Positions 46,101 to 57,272 of a DNA stretch of 64,000 bases are shown here, in pieces. The stretch's first letter is position 1; each line of letters opens with the position of its first letter. The notes below the pieces were generated by a model that was given only the letters and a program-made list of their open reading frames with translations, was not told the DNA's origin and searched no databases. This DNA is from Primulina eburnea (Eukaryota; Streptophyta; Magnoliopsida; Lamiales; Gesneriaceae), in contig NC_133101.1 of NCBI RefSeq assembly GCF_022965805.1, positions 19,067,054 to 19,131,053 of the forward strand, written 5' to 3'. The translations under genes were made by a program, and so were the position numbers.

Positions 46101-46533
46101 GAATGCCTGGCAGCCTTTCCTCATAAGCTTCCTCGCACACAAGCAGGAAATGATGTGCGGCATTTGCTGATGTCTAGCTACCTCAAAAACAAAGGGCTTC
46201 CCACTGGCGGTCTGACAGAAACTGACCTCTGTCGAAAATCTATGACTGCATAGTGAGAAGATAGCCAGTCGATACCCAATATATTGTCAAACTCCGGTAG
46301 TGGTAGCACTATCAAATCTGCATGCACCGTGTACTTCTATAATCGGAGTTCCAATCTCTTCACTATCTGGGAATTGAACATCTAATCCCCGGATTGAATT
46401 GATACTTTGAATCCTGAATCCATCGTTATTAGTATGATTCTTGGTCGCTTCACAAAAGATTCTGATATAAACGAGTGCATAGCCCCTAAGTCAAGCAATG
46501 CATGCATGGCTACACCTGCAAAATATATCCTCC
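43118..46533 (-). pseudogene. pol: Tekay copy B protease-RT-RNase H-integrase-chromodomain, broken
   Basis: On the minus strand from 46533: protease (G-R-I-Y-F..., L-L-D-L-G-A-M-H-S-F, so D-S-G is changed to D-L-G), RT (45788-45108, FIDDILID), RNase H (45124-44630), integrase (44332-43559, with an H-P-Q-T-D-G block and A-L-Y-G-R-K-C-R-S-P) and integrase C-terminus plus chromodomain-like end (43531-43118, stop 43118-43120). Frameshifts or stops separate the parts, among them an insertion containing a 23-bp inverted repeat between protease and RT. The integrase runs 257 codons without a stop, so decay is moderate. Confidence 0.92.
46034..46116. repeat. Perfect 23-bp inverted repeat in copy B pol
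   Basis: 46034-46056 (AGGCTGCCAGGCATTCTTAG, then CAT) and 46094-46116 are exact reverse complements separated by 37 bp. The sequence includes a short duplicated cctctgactga word. Other copies have only one arm here, so the second is a local templated insertion. Confidence 0.95.
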
Positions 46534-47065
46534 CTGCGACAAAACATACCATCAAATCTAATATAGTTGAACTTAAGGAACTTCTTATCGACAATTAACC
46601 CAAAATCCTCTAAAAATCACTGAATTAATCCCATCATCATTCCCCAAAAATTAAAAATTCAACCTAAAAAAATATCGGAAATTGCAATTTCACCCCTTAA
46701 ATTTTCAAAAATTGCACATTGGTCCTTCCATCATTCAAAAATTGCAATACAACCCTCCCTCATTTTCGAATTTAAACCCCAAAAGTTGATAAAATTTCGA
46801 AAATGTCACCAATAAATCCTCAAATTATAGAAGTTTCGAAAATAGCCCCAAAAATCTCGATTTTTAGCAATTAAATCCTCAATTTACTAGTTATTACAAT
46901 TGGGTCCCTAAAATTTCGTAAATCAAACCATTAAATTCTTAATCCCAAATAGGTAGAGCATGCATCCTAATTCCATCAATGTTGTCAATCCCAATAAATG
47001 AATCCTCAAGCAAGCATTAAAGCCAAGCAATCATGCGAAAATAAAAATCTTAAACCAAAGGGGAC
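46534..47065 (-). other. Putative GT-AG intron between gag and protease, copy B
   Basis: 532 bp on the minus strand. Donor ACCG|GTCCCC, which is weaker than the GTAACC of copies A and C; acceptor TTTTGTCGCAG|GG, nearly identical to copy A. Joining 47066 to 46533 makes a Gly codon followed by R-I-Y-F in the gag frame. The body holds degenerate lines (about 46690-46930) with 'agggaccaatgtgcaa'-like cores. Unspliced translation would stop at 47031-47033. Confidence 0.7.
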
Positions 47066-47255
47066 CGGTAATCAGTGTCGAGTCAGGCATTGCCTCAGCC
47101 TCCTCGGCATGCATCACATAAGCTCGGCCAGTAGTTGGGCCTTTGTTCCTAGGGCAATCCGCTGATTTATGGCCCTCATGTCCGCACACAAAGAACTTAA
47201 AGGTCCCCCACATGCACTTACCGAAATGGAAACTGCTGCACTGAGGGCAAGACTG
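47066..47255 (-). pseudogene. gag: Tekay copy B gag, zinc-knuckle end
   Basis: The minus strand encodes a first knuckle (C-P-Q-C-S-S-F-H-F-G-K-C) and a second, F-F-V-C-G-H-E-G-H-K-S-A-D-C, again with Phe in place of the first Cys. The acidic linker ends S-T-L-I-T-G at the putative donor. A SIRE-like LTR interrupts the gene at 47256; the rest of gag and the 5' LTR lie right of the window. Confidence 0.85.
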
Positions 47256-48853
47256 TGTTGGATCTCGGTTTTCTCGTGCCCAAACGCAGCGGAAGTTTTA
47301 AAAAAATTTAGATCTTGACATTCAAGATATTCTTTGTACTCTCGTATAGTTTTGATAATTAAACATACATAGGATGTTTAAAACTTTTACCTTAGTGAAT
47401 TTTCACTTGGCTCCAACGTAGCTCTTGTTGTAAATCTCACGTACGTTCTTCAAATCTCCTTTCTTCAATCTTCGAATCAGGTACAAGACCAGATTTCTAG
47501 TTCCTCTTCCAAATTGTACAAGAAATTTAGAAGAAGTTTTGCGTTGAGATTAAAGAACACAAGGAGAGTGGGAGGAGGTGATTTTCGAAAATCCCTTGGC
47601 TTGGAGGCTAGGGTTTTTCAAAAATTATGAGTGAAAAATTAATTAACCTCAAACCAAATACACATATAATCTTAGGGCCCATTAATTAAAACAAACACTT
47701 AATGGACTTAATCAATTAATTACTCTAGTCCAACTAGTTTAATTAATTAATTAATCTTTTAATGTCCAATTAAGAACCTTAATAATTTGTATGTTTGTCA
47801 TGTACTCCTACAAACCCATAATACATACACCCATTAAATTTAATTTAAATCCATTACAAATTCAACATTTGAATTTAATATATAAATTATAAATTCAAAT
47901 CCTTGAATTTATCACCTCCAAAATTTAATATTTAATAAACTCAACTTTTGATTTTAATAAATTAAATTCTCAAATTTTATAAATTCAACTCCTTTAATTT
48001 ATTATCTCCAAATTTTATAAATTCATAAATTCAACTTCTTGAATTTAATATCTCATAAATTCAACTCCTTGAATTTATTTTCTCAAAATTTAATTATCAT
48101 AAATTCAACTTCTTGAATTTACTATATAATAATATAAATTCAACTTCTTTAATTTATTCTCTCAATGTTTTATATAAATTCAACTTCTTGAATTTATTAT
48201 CTCAACGGGAACAAAATAATACAATACTTGTGTGATTCTCAATGGTTCAGGGATTCTATGTATCAACAATTGATCATGAGAATGCCAGAAACCATATTTC
48301 TGATTAAACACATCGAATCATAGTAAGAGCGTCTAGTATCATCGCCCCATGATTCTCTAAATATCATTGATAGTGCCTGCAAGAACCAGTCGATTATGAT
48401 TAACGTACAGTACGGTCCCTTCATCTCATATATCCCGATCGAATCTGCAATCATTGGTTCATCGAGGGTTGCATATTAATTCGATAACTATGTGACAAAT
48501 ATAAATAGAGGCATTGCATATGCTATTGGAGAACTCCTTCTCCAACGTACATCTCATACTCTGGCCAGAGATTCCACGCACTATTATTTCATCAGATCAC
48601 ATAGGATATACACACCCGTAGGTGAGCGGTGAATCCCCGACTACAATGCACTGGCTCCTATATGTGTCGCAACTATATCCAATCTCGCCACCTGATGACT
48701 CTCCTGGAGTCGGTAAACGACTCAAAGCATAGCCCTAGCATATAGAGCCTCACTGTTGTCACGGGTCGTAAGGACTAATGGTGTACAATCATAACCACAG
48801 AATTATCCTCTCGATTAATGATAACCACTTGGAAAGTTCGAGGAGGGTAGTTC
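47256..48853 (-). mobile_element. SIRE-like copia LTR, copy 3, left part
   Basis: It starts TGTTGGATCTCGG and follows the same module order as the two solo LTRs (end of first block, 'cgatcgaatctgcaa', 'gtaggtgagcggtgaatccccgac' split here in words), but is clearly diverged: a different subfamily. The preceding gactg (47251-47255) is its likely target duplication. Copy C interrupts it at 48854, with duplication agttc, and it resumes at 60329. Confidence 0.8.
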
Positions 48854-51800
48854 TGTAAGGTCCAAATTTAAGACGACGTAATCCAACGACATGCGAATCT
48901 AGGAAATTAGGAATAATGAGTAATTAATCGATTTTAGTTGCTAATTAATTATGTGACATACTTGTTTATATGCTAAATGATATTTTATTGTCATCATGAA
49001 TTAAATTGTATTTTTTCAGGAATATTCAAGTGACGATCGAGGAACGGGGACCGAGGGCTGAAAAATGTAAAAGGATTTTTATTAAATGATTATTTTTAAT
49101 TATTTAAAAAAAATGGTCGATGTTTTTTAGTATTTTCGAAAACATAGGGTTTTGAGGTGATTTTATACGTCGGGACGTAAATTTTATCTGTGTTGGTTTT
49201 TCAACTAAAAATCGAGCTTTTTGGCAACCGGCTAATAAATTCACATATTTAATTAAAGAAAAACTTTGTTATTAAATTATTTAAATCTTAATTTAACTAA
49301 TGGGCTTAAATTTTATGGCTTAATAGGCCTAAAGCCTACTTAGTGAATAGGTTAGAATTTAATTTGTTAATTAAAAACAAAACCCTAACTACCTTACATG
49401 AGATCAATCGGCCACACCTAGAATTTTCTAAAAAACCTCTCCCACTTCAAGGCTGCACACACACACAAGCAATTTAGAGAGGACTTCTTGAGGTATTTTC
49501 GAAAGGCAAGCAAGAGGAAGCCCTAGCCGTCCCTCCGTTCTTCGTCGTCAACGATTATTCGAGCGTATTTAATGCAAAGGCACACCTTAATCTCCTTTTC
49601 TCATCCATCATGTCATATTATTTATTTAAATTGTTGGATGCATGAAACACTTGAATTGTTTTTCAGAAAACCGAAATATTGCATGTTTATCTTACGGTTC
49701 CTTGTAGTTTTGTTGTTTAAATTACTTGTTCAATCATGCTAAAGGGGCTGCCATGACGCTATGATGTGATTAAGAAATGTTTGAAATAAAACTAAGTCAC
49801 TCTCACACACCCAAGCGCAGCATACAACCAAAGAAACAAAGAAAAACAGAAAACCGCTCACGGCTGCCTTAGGTTGGGGTGATCGGGTTTGTTGTAGGGG
49901 GGTTCAGCTTGGTCTTGGCTTGGGCCAGGGCACGGCTAGAGCACTTCATGGGTCACGGGGAGGCTAGGACTCACGGAAGGGGCTGGGGAAGAGTCTTTGC
50001 AAGCAAGGACTCTACCCGAGAAGCAGCTGCAACAGTTGCTGCCTTCGCGCGGCTGCTGTGGATGAGGGGCTCAACTCAGGGTCACAGGCTGGGCTAGGGT
50101 GGTTCATTAGGGTCCGTAGTGGGTGCACAAAACACTGGTTTGTGGCTAAGGTCGTTATCTAGGGTCCCTAACACAACAAACATAGAGGCCACACACTTCA
50201 AAACTCTCGGCCAGAATAGATATCAGGTGGGGCAGCTTGTTTTTGGGTTTCGGGTTGATATCTTGACAAACTTAGAGTCCAGTAGGGTACTTTGGCATGT
50301 TGGGCAAGTTTTGGTTTGACATGGCTCGGGAGTAACTCGTGAAAATTAAGAGATGGCTCGGGGTCGAAGTTTAAATGTCAATTAGGGTTTTAAAAAGAAG
50401 AAAAATTGGAAAACGGCTCACGGGGGTCGAGTCATGGTCCATAAGGGATAAAATAATATAAAAAGACTAAATTTAGAATTTTGGAATTTTATATTAAATT
50501 TTGGTATTTTTTGGGATTAAAACACCGTTAAAACAATTAAAAAAAAGATAATTGAAAAAGTCTAATATTTAGGCCAAATAAAATTACGAAAAAATTCATG
50601 TAAGCTTAAATAATTATTTGGGACATGTTAGAGTCATGAAATCAAGAAAAAAATCAAAAGCTTAAAATGTCGAGTCCAGGGGTAAAACGGTCTTTTTACA
50701 CCGGGAAATTAGTAAAGGTCATGGCAGTGCCCGAAATGCTGTTTTTATGAAAATATGATCATTTTTAAATGTTTAAGAATTTCTCATGATTTAATTATGA
50801 TTTTTTAAATGTCTAAGTGATTTTTATGAATTAAAGAAGACATTTAAAATACACGTTGCATGCTTGGTTTCAATATGAAAATGTAAATATTGTTCATGAT
50901 TTTTCTAAGTGATGCAAATGAAAAACGTTGAAGGATGTGAAGTTATTGTGACTAATTCGTTAATGTTGGCGACGTCGTGAGAGTTATGGTCCCAGTGGGA
51001 GCCCGACGATCGTGTTTCCGTCATTACGAATATGTGGTAACGGAAAAGTGGTAACGGTTTTGTGGTAACGGAAGAATGGGAATATCGTGAGGGGAAAAGT
51101 CCCCAGAGGGAGCCCATTTATGGGAAAAGGCCCCAGAGAGAGCCCCGACGATCGTATTTCTATTCGATAATGATAGGCCAGGGTCCAGTTGACCGGTGAT
51201 AGTGTTGCTGGTGTCCCCCGTCGTCCAGTACTGTGGTTGTATGTAGATGGATCCATCGACCCTCATGATCATGATCAAGAAATTCACAATTATCGATCTA
51301 AATTCAACAAATGAAAAGGAAAAGGAAAATAATTTGATCAAGTTAAAACGTTTTATGTCATGATAAAGAAAAAGATCAAGATTATTTATGCATATCATGA
51401 AATGTTATTTTTACTTAAAAATATTTTCACTGTTGCATGTGGTTTTATACTTATTATTTGTTATCAAGATTATGGTGTGTTGAGTCTATAGACTCACTAG
51501 GTGTGATGGATGCAGGTGGTACTGAGGGAGGTCTTGATGTGTGATACTACTGGACTGAAGGTGCACACAACCCGAGGACCAGCGGTACATTTTCCGCATT
51601 ATGCTTTATGATTTAAGTTAAAGATTTTAAGACTATTTATTTATGCTTTTGAAAGATTTTTGAGAGGTTTAGTATGGGCTTTACTTTTCAAATTATTGTT
51701 GTTTGGGTTTGGTAAAACAGTAGACGATTTTACATCATGACTATTTCACTTGAGTTTTTAAATGCTAGTTGGTTGAGGTTTTATTTTAAATCATGTGTTC

Positions 51801-51873
51801 TTTATGTTGGCCGAATTATATATAAAAAAAATTTTCTAGTACTTTTAAAGCAATAAAAAGGGCAGACGTTTCA
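48854..51873 (+). mobile_element. 5' LTR of Tekay copy C
   Basis: 3020 bp, ending GCAGACGTTTCA. The palindrome GAGTCTATAGACTC is at 51482-51495, followed by GCAG|GTGG. Compared with the 3' LTR it lacks about 30 bp near 51798, and scattered substitutions are visible. A GC-rich stretch (49860-50110) has ORFs that are only LTR homology. Confidence 0.93.
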
Positions 51874-52143
51874 GTTGGTATCAGAGCAAAGGTCCTGTAA
51901 AGGGTTGTGCCACCGTCAGCGCCGGGAAGGTCAGTCGTCAAGCCTAAAAGTTGTAAGTTTTACTTGCTTTAGGTGATACAGTATGTTATTACGTGCATGA
52001 CGTTATGAATGTCATGAATATGCTACATGTTTACTAGCTTTTCAAGTATTTTGCTTTGCATGCTTAAATTCCTAATTATGTTGAGAGAACTTAGATTTAA
52101 ATGCATGTTGGTTACGTTAGTATTTGGAAAACGTTCAGATATA
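51874..52143 (+). mobile_element. Copy C leader with primer site
   Basis: TGGTATCAGAGC at 51876-51887 is an exact initiator tRNA-Met primer site. The leader contains conserved 'gggttgtgccaccgtcag' and 'agttgtaagttt' blocks and ends at the gag ATG (52144). Confidence 0.88.
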
Positions 52144-53247
52144 ATGCCTCCTAGACGTGCGCCTGTCCATGAAAACCAAGCCGAGAACAGTGTTAATCAT
52201 CGGGGGAACAGTCAAGGGAATGCACCACCGCCACCACCCCCTCCTCCGGTGGATCCTGCTACACGTGCATTAGAGGGTATGGCTCGTCTCTTCGAGTAAC
52301 AGTTACAGCAGCAGTTACAGCTGCGGTTACAGCAGATGCATCTAGAGCAGCCACCTAGGCCACCGCACGACGTATATGATCAGTTCCGGAGGCTAGTGCC
52401 GAGGGAATTTTCTGGCACCACCGATCCATTTGCTGCTAAGAGTTGGATCCGTTCCCTAGAAGTACACTTCCGTTATCTAGACATGGGAGATGCCGACCGG
52501 GTGAGGTGTACTACTTATCTGCTGACGGACGACGCTTCGTTATGGTGGGAAGGAGTGGAGCATGGTGTTGACCTTGCTACACTCACATGGGCACAGTCAA
52601 GACCAAATTCTATGAGAAATACTTTACTGCAGACTTCAGAGGCCGGATTAAGAGGGAGTTTATGACTCTCCGTCAGGGAGACGTACCTGTTGGGGATTTT
52701 GTGAAGAAGTTTGATAGGGGATGCCACTTTGTACCCCTTATTGCTGGAGATGCGGAAGAAAAGATGAGACACTTTATGGATGGCCTACGACCTACCATTC
52801 GGGATAAGGTCATGATGATGCGTCCGAGGGACTATGCTTCAGCAGTTACATTTGCATATCAGGCTGAGCAATCTTTGAGGGACATTGACTTTGAGTTACA
52901 GCGCAAGATGCAGCAATATCAGAATAATAATCAGCCTAACAAGAAACCATATACGGGTCCTCCTAGACCTCATGGGCCTCAAAAGCCCCAAGGTCAAGTC
53001 AATAACCCAGCACCACCAAAGCCACAGAATCCGGGAGCACCAAAGCCTGCTGAGAGGCAACCTTGCAAACAGTGCAACCGCCTTCATCTTGGCAAATGCG
53101 AGTTGGGATCTTATAAATGTTTCTACCGCAAGGAGGCCGGGCACAAAGCTATTGATTGCCCAAAGAGGAAAGCAGTTACTACGGCCCGAGCTTATGTTAT
53201 GAATGCCGAGGAAGCTGAGGAAGAGGCAGACACTACACTCATCACGG
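52144..53247 (+). pseudogene. gag: Tekay copy C gag (exon 1), nearly intact
   Basis: The start MPPRRAPV at 52144 is chosen because copies A and D share it; the longer upstream reading is not conserved. A proline run, a Q-rich stretch, capsid-like motifs (E-F-S-G-T-T-D-P, S-L-W-W-E-G, F-M-T-L-R-Q-G, G-C-H-F-V-P-L), a basic/Pro-rich linker and two knuckles follow. The first knuckle, CKQCNRLHLGKC, is intact; the second reads CFYRKEAGHKAIDC, with its second Cys changed to Arg. Defects are TAA at 52297-52299 (probable CAA-to-TAA) and a one-base deletion near 52588. The exon ends in the Gly codon after T-L-I-T. Confidence 0.92.
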
Positions 53248-53880
53248 GTAACCTAGTCATTTAACATTTTTATATTGCTTATTATTGCATGAAATGTTAA
53301 ATTGGTTTTTAGAATTGAATTGGGATCAAGTTTCAACCTAGAATAAATTAGGTTGCATGTTCTACCTAGTTGGATTTAAGTGATGATTTTAGAAATCATA
53401 GGAAAATGATTTGAATTTTTGTGCCTTATTTTATGTGAAGGATGTTACTATTTCAAATAAAAAGTTTTAGGGCCAAAATTAAAGAAAATCATAATTAAGG
53501 GGGAGTTTCGAATTTTGGGGATTAACTATGCAATTTTCGAAACTATGAGGTTTAATTTTCAATTTTCGAAAATTTAAGGGACTTAAATGCAATAATTCGA
53601 AATTAAAGGACCTAAGTGCAATTTCTGAAGTCTTAAGGATCAAAATGCAATTCTCAAGAGATGAAGGGCTAAAACGGAATTTCGAAATAATTTATGGACT
53701 TAAGTACAATAATTCGATAATTATGGGTCAAGATTGCAAATTTCAAAAGTTAAGGGACTAAAGTACAAGTTTTCCAGAAATGTTTAAGATAAACACGAAA
53801 TATTTATATAACTTTGGGAATTAATGATAGTAAATCCTTAAGATTCAACGCGAAAAGATTTAAAAGACATTTCACCGCAG
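53248..53880 (+). other. Putative GT-AG intron between gag and protease, copy C
   Basis: 633 bp. Donor ACGG|GTAACC; acceptor TTTCACCGCAG|GG. Joining 53247 to 53881 keeps the reading frame of both the gag ORF and the 581-codon pol ORF (all in the same phase) and yields the protease entry L-L-D-S-G-A-T-H-S-F. Unspliced reading stops at 53262-53264. About 53560-53780 is a ladder of seven or so degenerate 30-37-nt units with 'agggactaaagtgcaat'. Inference from sequence only. Confidence 0.78.
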
Positions 53881-56800
53881 GGAGGATCATCATTCTGGGT
53901 ATAGCTACCTATGCACTGCTAGATTCAGGGGCTACACATTCCTTCATATCTGAAACCTTCATCAAAAGATTAAAAATTTCTCCTTAAGATATGGGTTTGG
54001 GTTTCAAAATTACTATTCCTTCCTGTGATCAAATGCTCACGACTAAGATTGTCAAAAATTTGGAGCTTCGTTTACTCAAAGATGCTGTCCGGGCAGATCT
54101 TATTGTCCTTCCTATGCCCGAATTCGATATTATACTTGGGATGGATTGGTTATCAGCGAATGGAGCTTCGATTGATTTTCGTCAGCGATCAGTATATATC
54201 AGACCACCTAGTGGTAAATCTTTTGTTTTTGAGGCGGCGAGAAACAAGCAAATGCCGCACATTATCTCTTGTCTATGTGCGAGGAAGCTTATTAAGCGTG
54301 GATGCCAAGCTTATCTAGCATGTGTCACCACGGCACATGAGTCTATCAGTCAGAAGTTGGAAGATGTGGACATTGTGAGAGAATTTCCTTGCGTCTTTCC
54401 CGAAGACGTTTCTGGCATTCCACCCGACCGTGAAGTGGAATTCTCTATTGATCTAATGTCGGGCACTGTTCCTATATCAAAAGCACCTTATCGTCTAGCA
54501 CCGGCCAAAATGAAAGAATTGAAAGATCAAATTCAAGAATTGCTAGACAAAGGTTTCATTCGCCCTAGTTACTCTCCATGGGGCGCTCCGGTATTATTTG
54601 TGAAAAAGAAAGATGGTAGCATGCGTCTTTGCATCGATTATCGGGAGCTTAATCGGGTTACTATAAAAAATAAGTGCCCACTGCCAAGAATTGAAGATTT
54701 GTTTGATCAGTTGCAAGGAGCATCGATATTTTTTAAGATCGATCTGCGATCTGGATACCATCAATTGAAAGTCAAGGAGTCTGATGTTCACAAGACAACG
54801 TTTCGCACGAGATATGGGCACTATGAGTTTATGGTCATGCCATTCTGGTTGACCAATGCGCCAGCGATATTCATGGATCTCATGAATCGCGTATTTCAGC
54901 CGTATCTGGATCAGTTTATTATTGTCTTCATTGATGACATATTGATCTATTCCAAGAGCAGAGAGGATCATAGCCGTCATCTGAGGACCGCACTACAAGT
55001 ACTGCAAGACAAAAAGCTATATGCAAAATTCAGTAAGTGCGAGTTTTGGCTTGATAGAGTGGCATTCTTAGGTTACATCATTTCCAGTAGTGGAGTGGAA
55101 GTCGATTCAGGTAAAGTGGAAGTACTGAAAGAGTGGCCAGTACCGAAAAGCGTCACCGAGATTCGCAGTTTCTTGGGACTAGCTGGCTATTATCGCAAGT
55201 TCATTCAGGGGTTCTCATCTATTGCGGTACCCATGACCGCCTTGACAAAGAAGAATACAAAATTTATTTTGGGACCCAAGTGCCAAGAAAGTTTTGACAA
55301 GTTTAAGCAAGCCTTGATATCAACACCTGTGTTATCTATGTCATCAGGGCAAGGGGAGTATGTTCTTTATTCCGACGCTTCTAAGCTTGTTTTTGGCGCA
55401 GTTCTTATGCAAAACGACCGAGTTATCGCCTATGCGTCAATACAGTTGAAAATTCATGAAAAGAACTACCCTACTCATGATCTTGAGCTTGCAGCAGTAG
55501 TCTTCGCGCTAAAAATTTTGAGGCACTACCTTTATGGGGAGAAGTGCAAAATATTCACTGATCATAAAAGCTTGAAATACTTCTTCACCCAAAAGGAGTT
55601 GAACATGAGACAGCACCGATGGCTTGAATTGGTAAAGGACTATGACTGTGAAATTAACTACCATCCTGGAAAAGCTAATTTAGTGGCAGATGCATTGAGT
55701 AGAAAGGCAGCGATTATCACTCAGTTATCACACTAAAGACCGTTGCAGTCCGAGATGCAGCGGTTTGAGCTTGCAGTAAATGCCAGGGGCGAGGCCCCTA
55801 ATCTTGCCACGTTATCAGTCCAGTCGACATTGAGAGATAAAATCCGTGATGGACAGTCCACTGATGAGCAGTTGCAAAAGTGGAGAGCTAGAGATGAAGC
55901 CAAGGGCCAGAATGTATATTCAATGGTTGATGGTTTATTCCGTTATCGATTCTTTGAGAAATCTTATTATGAAGGAAGCCCATGACACACCGTATTCCAT
56001 TCATCCGGGTAGTACGAAGATGTATAGAGATTTGCAGTTGTTATATTGGTGGCCAGGCATGAAGAAAGACATTTTGAGATACGTATCCGAGTGTTTGACT
56101 TGTCAGCAAGTCAAAGCAGAGCATCAAAGACCAGCGGGAAAATTGAAACCACTCCCTATTCCCGAGTGGAAATGGGAAATTATCACCATGGACTTTGTTG
56201 TGGGATTGCCTAAGACTGTTAAGGGATTAAATGCCATTTGGGTGATAGTTGATCGTCTTACGAAATCAGCGCATTTTCTACCTATTAAGACGACATTCAC
56301 CATGGTTTAGTATGCAGAGTTATATATTCGGGAGATAGTTCGTCTGCATGTGATACCAGTGTCTATTGTTTCTGACAGAGACCCGCGATTTACTTAATCT
56401 TTTTGGAAGAGTTTGCATGCAGCGATGGGGACCAAGTTATTATTCGGTACAACATTCCATCCTCAAACCGATGGTCAGTCAGAGAGAGTTATACAAATTT
56501 TGGAGCATCTACTGAGAGCATGTGTTATCGATTTCCAAGGCAGTTGGGAACATAAATTACCTCTAGTGGAGTTCATCTACAACAATAGTTTCGAATCATC
56601 AATCGGGATGGCTCCTTTTGAGGCACTTTATGGAAGGAAGTGTAGATCTCCTATTCATTGGGACGAGGTTGGGGAAAGAAGGGATATTGGTCCAGATGTG
56701 ATTGAAGAGACAGCTGAGCTTGTAGTCAAAATTCATGATAGGATGAAGACTGCACAAAGCCGACAGAAGAGTTATGCGGACAAAAGGCGAAGGGACTTAG

Positions 56801-57234
56801 AGTTTGCAGTGGGCAAACATGTGTTTGTAAAGATAGCACCCATGAAGGGTGTTATGGTCTTTGGCAAGAAGGGCAAGCTTAGTCCTAGATTTATTGGTCC
56901 GTTCGAGATTTTGGAGAGGATTGAGACACTAGCTTATAAAGTGGCTTTGCCACCAGCACTTTCAGGAGTCCACAATATGTTCCACATTTCAATGCTGCGG
57001 AAGTACATGTCGAATCCGTCACATGTGCTTAATTATGAGCCTCTTCAACTAACTCCAAATATGACATACGAAGAAAGACCAGTTCAAATCTTAGCAAGGC
57101 AAAAAAGACGACTACGGAACAGAGTCATTCCAATGATCAAGGTCAAGTGGTTGAATCACTCGGAAGAGGAAGCTACTTTGGAAACTGAGAGAGACTTGAA
57201 GAGTCGCTATCCAGATCTATTCGGTAAGTTCTAA
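53881..57234 (+). pseudogene. pol: Tekay copy C protease-RT-RNase H-integrase-chromodomain
   Basis: Protease (LLDSGATHSF from 53919, then I-L-G-M-D-W-L), RT (about 54370-55260; [18 protein letters not shown], catalytic FIDDILIY near 54930), RNase H (about 55350-55720; [23 protein letters not shown]), integrase zinc finger (H-P-G-S-T, C-L-T-C-Q), core (M-D-F-V-V-G-L-P, S-D-R-D-P-R-F) and C-terminus (P-R-F-I-G-P-F), then a chromodomain-like end (I-K-V-K-W-L-N-H). Breaks: TAA 53985-53987, TAA 55734-55736, a frameshift near 55930, TAG 56308-56310 and TAA 56395-56397. The stop is at 57232-57234. Confidence 0.95.
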
Positions 57235-57257
57235 ATTTCGAGGACGAAATTCTATTT

Positions 57258-57270
57258 AAGTGGGGGAGGA
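57258..57270 (+). other. Polypurine tract of copy C
   Basis: AAGTGGGGGAGGA lies two bases before the 3' LTR. The preceding 'cgaggacgaaatt' block is shared with N1, copy B and copy D. Confidence 0.9.
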
Positions 57271-57272
57271 AT

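Noticed and set aside
49860..50110. GC-rich ORF (72 codons) with a counterpart at 58298-58528
   Set aside because: Paired only because the two LTRs of copy C are near-identical; frames differ by indels.
53248..53880. Gag-pro block as a nested transposon rather than an intron
   Set aside because: No target duplication, inverted termini or LTR ends; GT and AG borders and frame are kept in three copies at one codon.
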